Below are positions 1 to 7,075 of a stretch of DNA of 15,669 nt, piece by piece. Source of the DNA: Desulfuromonadaceae bacterium (lineage in GTDB: Bacteria; Desulfobacterota; Desulfuromonadia; Desulfuromonadales; Geopsychrobacteraceae); NCBI GenBank assembly GCA_016744555.1, contig JADGED010000037.1:1-15669 (forward strand), given 5' to 3'. The position numbers and the translations under genes were made by a program. The notes beneath the pieces are model-generated. The model was not told the DNA's origin. It saw only the letters and a program-made list of their open reading frames with translations, and made no database searches. Position 1 is the stretch's first letter. Each line of letters opens with the position of its first letter.

Positions 1-10
1 TGTTAAAAGA

Positions 11-96
11 ACGTGAGGCGTGAAGGGTTAGGAGCGCGACAAAACGTCAAAGGATTTTTGTTCTCGCTTCTCACCAATTACCCCTTACTTCTAACG
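11..96. repeat. Imperfect long inverted repeat upstream of the first gene
   Basis: A purine-rich arm at 11-36 (built from GTGAGGCGTGAAGGG-like words) is followed at 65-96 by a pyrimidine-rich arm (CTCACC, CCCCTTAC, CTTCTAACG). The reverse complement of the second arm lines up with the first only with gaps and mismatches. The arms could form an interrupted stem around an AT-rich centre, ending just before the ribosome binding site GGAGA (96-100). It may be a dispersed intergenic repeat, a terminator remnant of an upstream gene, or a leader structure. No clear promoter is visible here, so the first gene may be transcribed from upstream of the window. Confidence 0.35.
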
Positions 97-108
97 GAGA
101 ATTGATAT

Positions 109-2430
109 ATGGCTACAACAATAAATGGCTTTGGCTCTGGTAACGAACGAATCTCTACGCAAGCCTTGCTACAGCAAATATATACAGCCCTAGACCAAGG
201 TGAGACAGATTTTGAGCTACTCTCCTCAGGGCACCACGATATTGGCGGTCCCCTGTGGTCAGGCGACGGTAAAACGCTAAAGTTCAAGGTCAAGAACCCC
301 GGACAGCGGCTTGGCGCCTTTGGTCTAGCGGGCACCCAGATAATTGTCGATGGTTCCACCCCCGCGGATGCTGGCTGGCTTAACGCCGGAGCAGAGCTAA
401 TAATCAAAGGGGACAGTGGCGACACTACTGCCCACTGTGCCGCAAGCGGTAAAATATTCGTTGCCGGACAAGTTGGTGCGCGCTCAGGCTCCTTGATGAA
501 GCACGATCCCGCATTTCCATCTCCAGAGTTATGGGTACTAAAAAACACCGGCTCATTTGCTTTTGAATTTATGGGCGGCGGTACCGCCGTTATCTGTGGC
601 CTTGACTGTGAAGACTACAGCTCTGTCCTAGGTGACCGTAGCTGCATGGGGATGGTTGGTGGAACTATTTACGTTCGTGGCCAAGTAGAAAACTTGCCCG
701 ATGATGTCTGGCTCCTCGATCTAAACGATGATGACATCGAGTTTCTAACTACCGGATTGCCAACATTCCTTGAGAACATCGAAAAACCATGGTATCTCGA
801 GCAACTAACCGACTTCAGTCAGTGGCGCAAAGTTAGCGCCAAAAGTGAAGAGGAACGTCGTTTACGCAAAAACATGCGTCGCACCATGCACGAGTTTAGA
901 CTCGATAAATGGGTTGATGATGGCGGCATTTTTGGCGGGCTAATAAAGGATGATTACACCCAAATTGCCGGCCTAGTAAATGTCGGTGAGAATCGCCTCA
1001 AAATTCCACACTGGAAAAACAAAGAATTTTGCTCCCCTTGTCAGTCGGCCTGTCCATCGGCAATTCCGACCCAAGATCGCATCAATTTATTGCGGCAAGG
1101 GAAGCATAAAGAGGCGATTGAGCTGGTCCTAAACTACTCTCCATTCCCTGCCAGTGTTTGTGGCGAAGTCTGCCCTAACCCGTGCATGGATGCTTGTACC
1201 CGGCAGTTTATCGATCTACCAATATCAATGCCAGCGCTCGGCAAATTGTCGCTCGAAGCTAAATCACCCACACCAGAAGCAGATAGCGGTAAAAAAGTTG
1301 CCGTAATTGGCGGTGGACCAGGTGGCCTCTCTGCTGCATGGCAATTACGCCTAAAAGGGCACGCGCCAACAGTAATCGAAGCCGACATTGAAGTTGGCGG
1401 CAAGCTGCGACAGGTTATTCCGACCGACCGGTTGCCAGCGAATTCTCTTACCACTGAAATTGATCGAATCAAAAAACTTGGTGTCGAAATTAAAACCGAT
1501 ACCAGCGTTGATGCGAAAACCTTCAAACAAATCCAAAAAGATTATGACGCCATTGTTATCGCTTCAGGTGCGCACACACCAGTAGTTATCCCCTTCCCAG
1601 GGCATGAGCGGCTGGTTAAAGGGCTGGAATTCCTTAAACAGTTTAACTCTGGGGAAAATCCGGAAATTGGTGAAAATGTAATCGTTATCGGTGCCGGCAA
1701 TGCTGGCATGGACGTCTGTCTCGGTGCATATGCCAGAGGGGCAAAACAAGTTACCGCTATCGATATCCAACGCCCAGCAGCATTCAAAAAAGAGATTGAC
1801 CATTTTGAGCGCTTGGGTGGGAAAATTGAGTGGCCGCTCTTTACCGACAAGGTTGACGCTGAAGGGCTGCACACCAAAGATGGACGCCTAATTAAAGCTG
1901 ACACCATTATTATCTCTATCGGTGAACGACCAGATCTCAGTTACGTTCCCCGCGAATGGTTAGACGAGCGTGGCATGGCTGACGTTGATGATTGCGGTCA
2001 GCTAACTAAAGCACCGGGCGTCTTTGCCATTGGCGATTCGGTGAAGCCCGGCCTTTTAACTCACGCTATTGGTGACGGTCATGACGCTGCCGACTATATC
2101 AATTGCTACTTAAATGGTGACACTCCAGTTGCTAAGCCAAAACCAGTAATCGTGCCACCAGAAAACTTAAGCACAGAGCTTTTCCGACCCCAAAATCGGA
2201 GTCGCTTTAACCTTGTCGATCCAACCAAGGAGACCAATCGCTGCCTCTCTTGTGGTACTTGTCGCGATTGCAATATGTGCCTTGAAGCGTGCCCTGAGGG
2301 TGCCATCCGCAGAGACGAAGAAGCAGATGGAAGTTTTGCCTACATCTCCGACGACAACTACTGTATCGGTTGTGGGATTTGTGCTGGTATCTGCCCTTGT
2401 GGAATCTGGGGAATGGAACAAAAAGTTTAA
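109..2430 (+). CDS. Glutamate synthase-like oxidoreductase: GXGXG domain + NAD(P)H/FAD oxidoreductase + ferredoxin domains
   Basis: This 773-residue cytoplasmic protein fuses modules usually found on separate glutamate synthase subunits. Residues about 1-240 resemble the GltB C-terminal GXGXG beta-helix, with repeated glycine-rich turns such as GGGTAVICG and GGTIYVRGQ. Residues about 300-375 hold the GltD-type cysteine region: CxxCxxxC starts at C308 and CGEVCPNPCMDAC at C351. An FAD-binding GGGPGG lies near 401-406, an NAD(P)H-binding GAGNAGMD near 528-535, and the closing FAD motif GVFAIGD follows. The C-terminus is ferredoxin-like, with six cysteines from C712 to C728 and CxxCxxCxxxCP from C752. 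The family moves electrons between NAD(P)H, FAD and Fe-S clusters, here probably for glutamate synthesis from 2-oxoglutarate. No glutamine amidotransferase or FMN synthase domain is present, so partner subunits are expected, probably upstream. The start has GGAGA eight bases ahead. The exact electron donor and partners are inferred. Confidence 0.88.
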   Translation: MATTINGFGSGNERISTQALLQQIYTALDQGETDFELLSSGHHDIGGPLWSGDGKTLKFKVKNPGQRLGAFGLAGTQIIVDGSTPADAGWLNAGAELIIKGDSGDTTAHCAASGKIFVAGQVGARSGSLMKHDPAFPSPELWVLKNTGSFAFEFMGGGTAVICGLDCEDYSSVLGDRSCMGMVGGTIYVRGQVENLPDDVWLLDLNDDDIEFLTTGLPTFLENIEKPWYLEQLTDFSQWRKVSAKSEEERRLRKNMRRTMHEFRLDKWVDDGGIFGGLIKDDYTQIAGLVNVGENRLKIPHWKNKEFCSPCQSACPSAIPTQDRINLLRQGKHKEAIELVLNYSPFPASVCGEVCPNPCMDACTRQFIDLPISMPALGKLSLEAKSPTPEADSGKKVAVIGGGPGGLSAAWQLRLKGHAPTVIEADIEVGGKLRQVIPTDRLPANSLTTEIDRIKKLGVEIKTDTSVDAKTFKQIQKDYDAIVIASGAHTPVVIPFPGHERLVKGLEFLKQFNSGENPEIGENVIVIGAGNAGMDVCLGAYARGAKQVTAIDIQRPAAFKKEIDHFERLGGKIEWPLFTDKVDAEGLHTKDGRLIKADTIIISIGERPDLSYVPREWLDERGMADVDDCGQLTKAPGVFAIGDSVKPGLLTHAIGDGHDAADYINCYLNGDTPVAKPKPVIVPPENLSTELFRPQNRSRFNLVDPTKETNRCLSCGTCRDCNMCLEACPEGAIRRDEEADGSFAYISDDNYCIGCGICAGICPCGIWGMEQKV

Positions 2431-2458
2431 CAATTTTCAAATGGGATAATTTAGATGC

Positions 2459-2520
2459 TGTGTGAACTATTGCCCCTCCCTACTTCGCAGGGGCAACAGT
2501 TCACACAACCTTAATCTTTT
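2459..2520 (+). terminator. Strong stem-loop terminator after the oxidoreductase gene
   Basis: The left arm TGTGTGAACT-A-TTGCCCCT (2459-2477) pairs with AGGGGCAA-C-AGTTCACACA (2489-2507). That gives 18 base pairs with one internal A/C mismatch and an 11-base loop. The stem is followed by a broken T-rich stretch (CTTAATCTTTT, ending at 2520). The stop codon of the preceding gene is about 30 bases upstream. The U-tract is interrupted, so factor-assisted termination or a role in mRNA end stability is also possible. Confidence 0.7.
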
Positions 2521-2671
2521 CATCCCCCAGTTATCCCCTCTAAACGTTTGTAACTTCAAGCGCTACACTAATTTCCTAAGTAGACATTTCTACCATAATT
2601 AGCAATTTACCACTAAACTTCTAAACCCTGTATTACATCCACAGCTAACATTAAAATAATCAAAAATTAGA

Positions 2672-2699
2672 TTGACTTCCACCCTCAATCATCTAAGAT
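2672..2699 (+). promoter_or_regulatory. Sigma70-like promoter for the chemoreceptor gene
   Basis: TTGACT (2672-2677) is separated by 16 bases from TAAGAT (2694-2699), giving 5/6 and 4/6 matches to the sigma70 consensus. Transcription would start near 2706, leaving a leader of about 40 bases before the ATG at 2749. No FliA-type (sigma28) box is evident, so this receptor may not be controlled as a late flagellar gene. Confidence 0.5.
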
Positions 2700-2748
2700 A
2701 TGGCTCATGCGACTATTTTAATCTTTAACTGTAAAGCGGAGCAATAAC

Positions 2749-4542
2749 ATGACCCAATCAAGTTCATTAGGAATAGGGGCAAAACTAACTGGCGCTATTA
2801 GTGCAATCACCATGATTACAATTTTATTAATCGTATTCACAACTTCTACACTAAGTAATCAAAAAGATGATTCCACCGTAATAAACATTGCCGGTCGACA
2901 ACGCATGCTAAGTCAGCAGATGTCAAAAGATGCCATGGCGATTAAAGCTGGGGTAGCAGTTTCTACTAGTCGCAGCTCTCTAAAGAAATCACACGATCTT
3001 TTTCAAGCTTCGCTACAAGGACTAATAAACGGCAACCAACAAATGAATCTACCGCCGACAACAAATACAGCAATCCTGCAGCAAATGCGGCAAGTAGAGT
3101 CCATGTGGGTTGCATTTTCAAACAAAGTCCAAATTCTAACCAATACCGGTAGTAGTGAAGCGCAAATTGATGCAGCCACGCTGGAAATTCAAAAAACTAA
3201 CATTCCTCTACTGAAAGCCATGAACCAAGCAGTTGGTATGTACGCAGAAGATTCACATAAAAAAGTTACTCGCCTTACCGCTTCACTCTATATTGGTGGC
3301 TTAATTGTAATCGCAATTACCATCATTATTTGGCTTGCAATCACCCTTAAGATCGTTGCCCCCCTGCGAGCGATTCTAAAAATGGTCGAAGGAATGGATG
3401 CTGGAGACCTCGATCAACGTCTTAATCAAAATTCAGGAGATGAAGTCGGACAATTAGCCAATCGAATGGATCAATTTGCCGACAGTCTAAAAAATAATAT
3501 CCTTAGTGCATTTAAACATTTAGCTTCTGGTGACTTTACCTTTAAAGCTTCCGGCCTTATTGCCCAACCACTAACTCAAGTAAATAGTGGAGTTTCAGAA
3601 ACCCTCAGCTCAGTTCTTCTTTCCAGCCAAAAAATTGCCTCTGACACTATGCAGGTTTCTGCAACGAGTACCTCCTTAGCAGATGGTGCAACCAAGCAAG
3701 CGGCCGCATTAGAAGAAATCTCTGCATCAATGCAGGAGATGAACGAACAAACAGCTAGCAACAGTCGCAATGCAGAACAAGTGAGTCAACTCTCTGCTAC
3801 AGCAAAACAAGCAGCAGAACGAGGTGACCAACAGATGCAAGCAATGACCAAAGCGATGACCGACATCAATGAGTCGAGTAAAAGTATCAGTAAAATCATC
3901 AAGGTCATTGATGAGATTGCCTTCCAAACCAACCTATTGGCGCTAAATGCTGCGGTTGAAGCTGCCCGAGCGGGACAACACGGCAAAGGCTTTGCGGTGG
4001 TTGCAGAAGAGGTTCGTAACTTGGCGGCTCGAAGCGCTAAAGCAGCAAGTGAAACAACTACATTAATCCAAAGCTCAGTGGAAAAAACCGAAAACGGTAC
4101 CAAAATGGCTGAACAAACTGCTGGTGCCCTTAAGGATATTTACCAAGGAGTCGTACAAGTCTCTGATCTAGTTGATGAGATCGCCGCAGCCAGTAATGAA
4201 CAGGCACACGGCATTTCTCAGGCCAACGAAGGACTTTCCCAATTAAATGCAGTCAACCACACGTCAACTGCAAGCGCTGAAGAGACTGCTGCGGTGGCAG
4301 AAGAACTTTCTGGGCAAACTCGCTTTTTACAGAAGCTACTGGAACATTTTAAGATTATTGGTTCCTCGGCTAGCGCTAGCTTAGCTCCAGCATACCACGC
4401 TCCGCAAAAACAATTTTCCGCGCCAGCGCCGCCACCTCGTCCAACTCAGGCACCAACTACGGCTGACAGCTGGGGTAGCTCACCAGCAGCGCCTGCTGCT
4501 CAACAAATTCAGCTTGATGATGATGAATTTGGTAAATATTAA
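2749..4542 (+). CDS. Methyl-accepting chemotaxis protein with PilJ-type sensor domain
   Basis: This 597-residue inner-membrane chemoreceptor has a first membrane segment at about residues 13-35, a periplasmic sensor at about 36-178, a second membrane segment at about 180-202, and a HAMP region after it. The methyl-accepting signalling domain has its conserved tip (EIAFQTNLLALNAAVEAARA) near 389-408. The sensor begins with INIAGRQRMLSQQM (about 45-58), the hallmark of the PilJ/NarX-like N-terminal domain found in type IV pilus and nitrate-type sensors. The ligand cannot be read from the sequence. A proline/alanine-rich tail (about 545-585) ends in the acidic-aromatic LDDDEFGKY, which could act as a tether for CheR or CheB in the way NWETF does in enteric receptors; that is inference. 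In the second helix of the signalling domain the usual QVTQQN-like segment reads NAVNHTS. GGAG lies seven bases before the start. Confidence 0.92.
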   Translation: MTQSSSLGIGAKLTGAISAITMITILLIVFTTSTLSNQKDDSTVINIAGRQRMLSQQMSKDAMAIKAGVAVSTSRSSLKKSHDLFQASLQGLINGNQQMNLPPTTNTAILQQMRQVESMWVAFSNKVQILTNTGSSEAQIDAATLEIQKTNIPLLKAMNQAVGMYAEDSHKKVTRLTASLYIGGLIVIAITIIIWLAITLKIVAPLRAILKMVEGMDAGDLDQRLNQNSGDEVGQLANRMDQFADSLKNNILSAFKHLASGDFTFKASGLIAQPLTQVNSGVSETLSSVLLSSQKIASDTMQVSATSTSLADGATKQAAALEEISASMQEMNEQTASNSRNAEQVSQLSATAKQAAERGDQQMQAMTKAMTDINESSKSISKIIKVIDEIAFQTNLLALNAAVEAARAGQHGKGFAVVAEEVRNLAARSAKAASETTTLIQSSVEKTENGTKMAEQTAGALKDIYQGVVQVSDLVDEIAAASNEQAHGISQANEGLSQLNAVNHTSTASAEETAAVAEELSGQTRFLQKLLEHFKIIGSSASASLAPAYHAPQKQFSAPAPPPRPTQAPTTADSWGSSPAAPAAQQIQLDDDEFGKY

Positions 4543-4554
4543 CAGCTAAAGACA

Positions 4555-4585
4555 GGCGTGCACCGATACCCTACCGGTGCACGCC
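4555..4585. terminator. Perfect hairpin between convergent genes
   Basis: GGCGTGCACCG (4555-4565) and CGGTGCACGCC (4575-4585) form an uninterrupted 11-bp GC-rich stem with a 9-base loop. It sits in the 50-base gap between the chemoreceptor stop codon and the minus-strand glycosyltransferase stop codon, the expected place for a two-way terminator. There is no good T-tract on either side (only GATTT downstream on the plus strand), so intrinsic termination may be weak. Confidence 0.65.
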
Positions 4586-4592
4586 CAATGAT

Positions 4593-5861
4593 TTAACTAG
4601 GGAAAACCCCTTGTAGATGCTCCAATAATTGCAATTGCTCAGCCTCCGTATCCACTCCTTGATAGCCACCCCAAGCCAACAATTCAGCAACCAAATTCGC
4701 TGTAGACAAATTCGCCCCATCTTCCAATCGAGTCAAAAGTTGCCGGGTTCGCAGGGCATCAAACCAAAGATTAAATGCCGACAACATTTGCCCTTGCGAT
4801 ACAGAGTTAAGCTGCAACCGTTCCCAAACAATGGTAAATTTTAATCCCTGCAAGAAATCAAACAATATCGGCGATATTGCCTTAGCCTGATCAATAAGCT
4901 CCGCTGCACAAGTATTCCAATTATTAGCTACCAACACCAACCAGTCTTGCAAAACCTTAAACGCCGCAAGGGAAATATACTGACATGGAAAATGATTAGT
5001 TTGAACTTGAGCTTGCACCACCTTTCCAGTCCCAAATGGTACCCTACTTGAGAACCTTGCCGATGGCTTAACCACTGTCCCTTTTACTAATCCAATGCCC
5101 GAAGTTTTTGCCAATTGTTGCAAAAAGTAAAAATCTTCTCCAGCTTTGCGCCGACTCATGCCCGCCGCTGCTATATAAGCATCTGATCGACAGGCCAATG
5201 CACTCCCTATTGTATGGTATGCATACGGTGATCCAGCCCTACCTAACCCAAAAAGGTAACTACGCAGATACAATTCATATTTTCTAATTGCAAATTCTTC
5301 CTCCGTTGAGCTCCCGAATTGATGACGATACGGCAACACGGCCCCACCAGTGACTCCTTCTCTAAAGTATGCAAAAATTGCTGGCAGGTAGTTAGCATCT
5401 ACCAAAGTGTCCGCATCTAACGAAACAAGAATTGGCAATTCCCCCCAATTTAATAACGGCAATGAGAGATCAAAACCAATCTTGCGAGCTAGCCCAACAC
5501 CATCCTTATCAGGAAGCTCTAGCCCTGTAGAGCAAGCATCAACCCAGGACAAATTAAGGCCAGCGATATCAACTCCATGTAACCAGCGTAAAGTTTCGCA
5601 ATTATTCTCTTTTTGCTCAGCAGTTGCGCCACTCACATTATTAACAACTACAACAACTAAAGTTTTTGATAATTCTTCGAGCGGGTTTTTAGCTATACAC
5701 GAGAGGGTGCAAGGAAGGTGTTTTGATTCAGCTAATGCGGGGATTACTATTACGGCAGAAAAATCATCCTTAAAAGAGTTCGAGATTTCCCACGGCGACT
5801 TTATCGCTCGTCTGGAAAGATACTTCTGTAGTGAGCGATTACAATAAGCAGGACAGTTCAT
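4593..5861 (-). CDS. Family 2 glycosyltransferase
   Basis: Using the ATG at 5861 this is a 422-residue protein of GT-A fold, family 2 type. It has the N-terminal strand VIVIPALAES (about residue 36 onward) and a metal-binding D149-A150-D151 in SLDADTLVD. The segment GGAVLPYRHQF follows, then the acceptor-side acidic motif GEDFYFLQQL with E242 and D243. The last 130 or so residues look helical and are not recognisable. I see no clear membrane segment, so it probably acts at the cytoplasmic face. Substrate and product are unknown. The start at 5861 has AGGGAG nine bases upstream, whereas the in-frame ATG at 5882 lacks an equally good site and lies deeper inside miaA. It overlaps the miaA end by 23 bases, which implies cotranscription and perhaps translational coupling. 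Confidence 0.8.
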   Translation of the reverse strand: MNCPAYCNRSLQKYLSRRAIKSPWEISNSFKDDFSAVIVIPALAESKHLPCTLSCIAKNPLEELSKTLVVVVVNNVSGATAEQKENNCETLRWLHGVDIAGLNLSWVDACSTGLELPDKDGVGLARKIGFDLSLPLLNWGELPILVSLDADTLVDANYLPAIFAYFREGVTGGAVLPYRHQFGSSTEEEFAIRKYELYLRSYLFGLGRAGSPYAYHTIGSALACRSDAYIAAAGMSRRKAGEDFYFLQQLAKTSGIGLVKGTVVKPSARFSSRVPFGTGKVVQAQVQTNHFPCQYISLAAFKVLQDWLVLVANNWNTCAAELIDQAKAISPILFDFLQGLKFTIVWERLQLNSVSQGQMLSAFNLWFDALRTRQLLTRLEDGANLSTANLVAELLAWGGYQGVDTEAEQLQLLEHLQGVFPS

Positions 5862-6735
5862 TATACATATCTCCCTCACCATCCAACCAATTAATCTTCA
5901 CGCCACGCTTTTCCATGTTACGAAAAAAAGTTTCTTGCCGTTTAGCGAAATTACAAATTGCACTACACAATTTTTGCTCCATATCATTTCTACTCAATTT
6001 CCCTTGCAGGTGCTGGGCAAGAAAACGATACTCTAAGCCATAAAACTCAAGTTTTTCCCATGACACTCCAGCGTCATACAGCCGTTGGACCTCATCTATC
6101 ATCCCGACTTCAAGGCGTTGTTGTAGGCGCATGGCGATACGCTTACGCAATATTTCACGTGGCCACTTAACGCCAAAGACCAATGGTGACAACGGGGGAA
6201 AAGCAGGAAGTTTTGCTTTTTGTGACCGTTCACCCATCGCTATTTCAATTGCCCTTACAAGTCGCGACCTTTGAACTAAATCGGTACGATTGTGCTGCTC
6301 GGGCTTCAGTAGCAGCAACTTACTCCGTAATTCTTCATCACTGCACAACTCGAGTTCATTGCGTAAAGTAGTATTATGGGAAACAGGAACCAAACGGTAA
6401 CCACTTAAAACGGCGTCAAGATACATCCCCGTGCCACCGCACAATATGGGCATTTTGTTCCGTTTCCAGACCTTTTCAATGCTAGCAAAGCAATCCTGCT
6501 GAAACTTAAAAACATTATATTCGCTACCGGGCTCGGCAATATCAATCAAATAGTAACGGATGCCACCGTATTCATGCAGGTCTTTCCCTGTACCAAGGTC
6601 CATACCACGGTACACTTGTCGAGAATCCGCTGAAACTATTTCGCCGTTTTGTCCTGCTGCAATCTGAACAGCCAAGCCAGTTTTGCCGCCTGCAGTTGCC
6701 CCCAAAACAACAATCAAATTATAATTATTAGCCAT
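5839..6735 (-). CDS. miaA: tRNA dimethylallyltransferase (MiaA)
   Basis: This 298-residue enzyme transfers a dimethylallyl group from dimethylallyl diphosphate to N6 of A37 in tRNAs that read codons starting with U. Features are the P-loop GATAGGKT (residues 12-19), the substrate motif DSRQVYRGMD with probable general base D37, the CGGTGMYLDAV segment, RSRLVRAIEI, and the C-terminal LEFYGLEYR. Its length is normal for the family (about 300). The P-loop departs from the usual GPTASGKT by A for P and G for S, though the catalytic K18 and T19 are present. The start is set at 6735 because AAGGAGA (6746-6752) lies upstream and the product then begins directly at the P-loop strand. An in-frame ATG at 6768 is less likely. 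It is the first gene of a minus-strand pair with the glycosyltransferase. Confidence 0.93.
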   Translation of the reverse strand: MANNYNLIVVLGATAGGKTGLAVQIAAGQNGEIVSADSRQVYRGMDLGTGKDLHEYGGIRYYLIDIAEPGSEYNVFKFQQDCFASIEKVWKRNKMPILCGGTGMYLDAVLSGYRLVPVSHNTTLRNELELCSDEELRSKLLLLKPEQHNRTDLVQRSRLVRAIEIAMGERSQKAKLPAFPPLSPLVFGVKWPREILRKRIAMRLQQRLEVGMIDEVQRLYDAGVSWEKLEFYGLEYRFLAQHLQGKLSRNDMEQKLCSAICNFAKRQETFFRNMEKRGVKINWLDGEGDMYNELSCLL

Positions 6736-7075
6736 CCGTTCACCATCTCCTTTATTAAGGTGGAGCATACATAAAACAGCTCCATAAGACTATATTGATT
6801 CCTTATTGCACCTATTAACTTAGCAACAAAACGTCAACCTAGTTAAATTTGCATTCTCATATTAAATTATTGCCACATAAAGACGTCTCTGCTAGTATCA
6901 CCACACTTAAATAAATTGTAGATATTAGTAGATAAATTGGGGTTGCCAACTTAGCTTTAGCATTAAATCAAACCTCATTTTATCTTTGCTTTTTACACAT
7001 TTGTTTCATATAATTAACTTTCGCTTGCGTTGAGCGATATAACTTACTGAAAGCCTGTCTTTTTAAGGATCTGCG
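6736..7075. other. Divergent intergenic region between miaA and cheA
   Basis: This 340-base AT-rich gap has no plausible gene. It separates the minus-strand miaA unit from the plus-strand chemotaxis operon. On the cheA side there is a near-consensus promoter (6986-7014). On the miaA side, TTGACG (plus-strand 6832-6837 in reverse complement) lies 17 bases from a poor -10, so the miaA promoter is uncertain. A short inverted repeat, TGGAGC (6761-6766) and GCTCCA (6779-6784), would form a small hairpin in the miaA leader. Confidence 0.55.
6986..7014 (+). promoter_or_regulatory. Near-consensus sigma70 promoter of the chemotaxis operon
   Basis: TTGCTT (6986-6991), a spacer of exactly 17 bases and a perfect TATAAT (7009-7014) form the best promoter in the window. 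Transcription would start near 7021, giving a leader of about 55 bases to cheA, whose AAGGA site is at 7065-7069. A weak sigma28-like arrangement (TAACTTTC at 7015-7022 with GCGATA at 7034-7039) overlaps just downstream but fits its consensus poorly. I infer a housekeeping promoter for the cluster. Confidence 0.65.

Larger units (their letters stand above)
2431..2748. other. Intergenic region: terminator hairpin, then receptor promoter
   Basis: This 318-base gap has no credible gene. It begins with a strong hairpin (2459-2507) that probably ends transcription of the oxidoreductase gene. An AT-rich stretch follows, with a sigma70-like promoter at 2672-2699 for the chemoreceptor gene and its ribosome binding site GGAG at 2738-2741. 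Nothing else is evident between about 2521 and 2670. Confidence 0.6.

Noticed and set aside
78..548. 156-codon minus-strand open frame opposite the first gene
   Set aside because: Covers the GXGXG domain in antisense; Pro/Ser-rich translation without motifs.
4369..4380. 12-base palindrome GCTAGCGCTAGC in the receptor tail
   Set aside because: It encodes an Ala/Ser repeat in the flexible linker and has no operator context; likely a by-product of codon choice.
5407..5847. 146-codon plus-strand open frame opposite the glycosyltransferase
   Set aside because: It lies wholly antisense to a gene with clear family motifs, has Ser/Thr-rich low-information sequence and no good ribosome binding site.
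7015..7042. Sigma28 (FliA)-type promoter before cheA
   Set aside because: Matches in both boxes are only partial and the spacing is off; the overlapping sigma70 match just upstream is much stronger.
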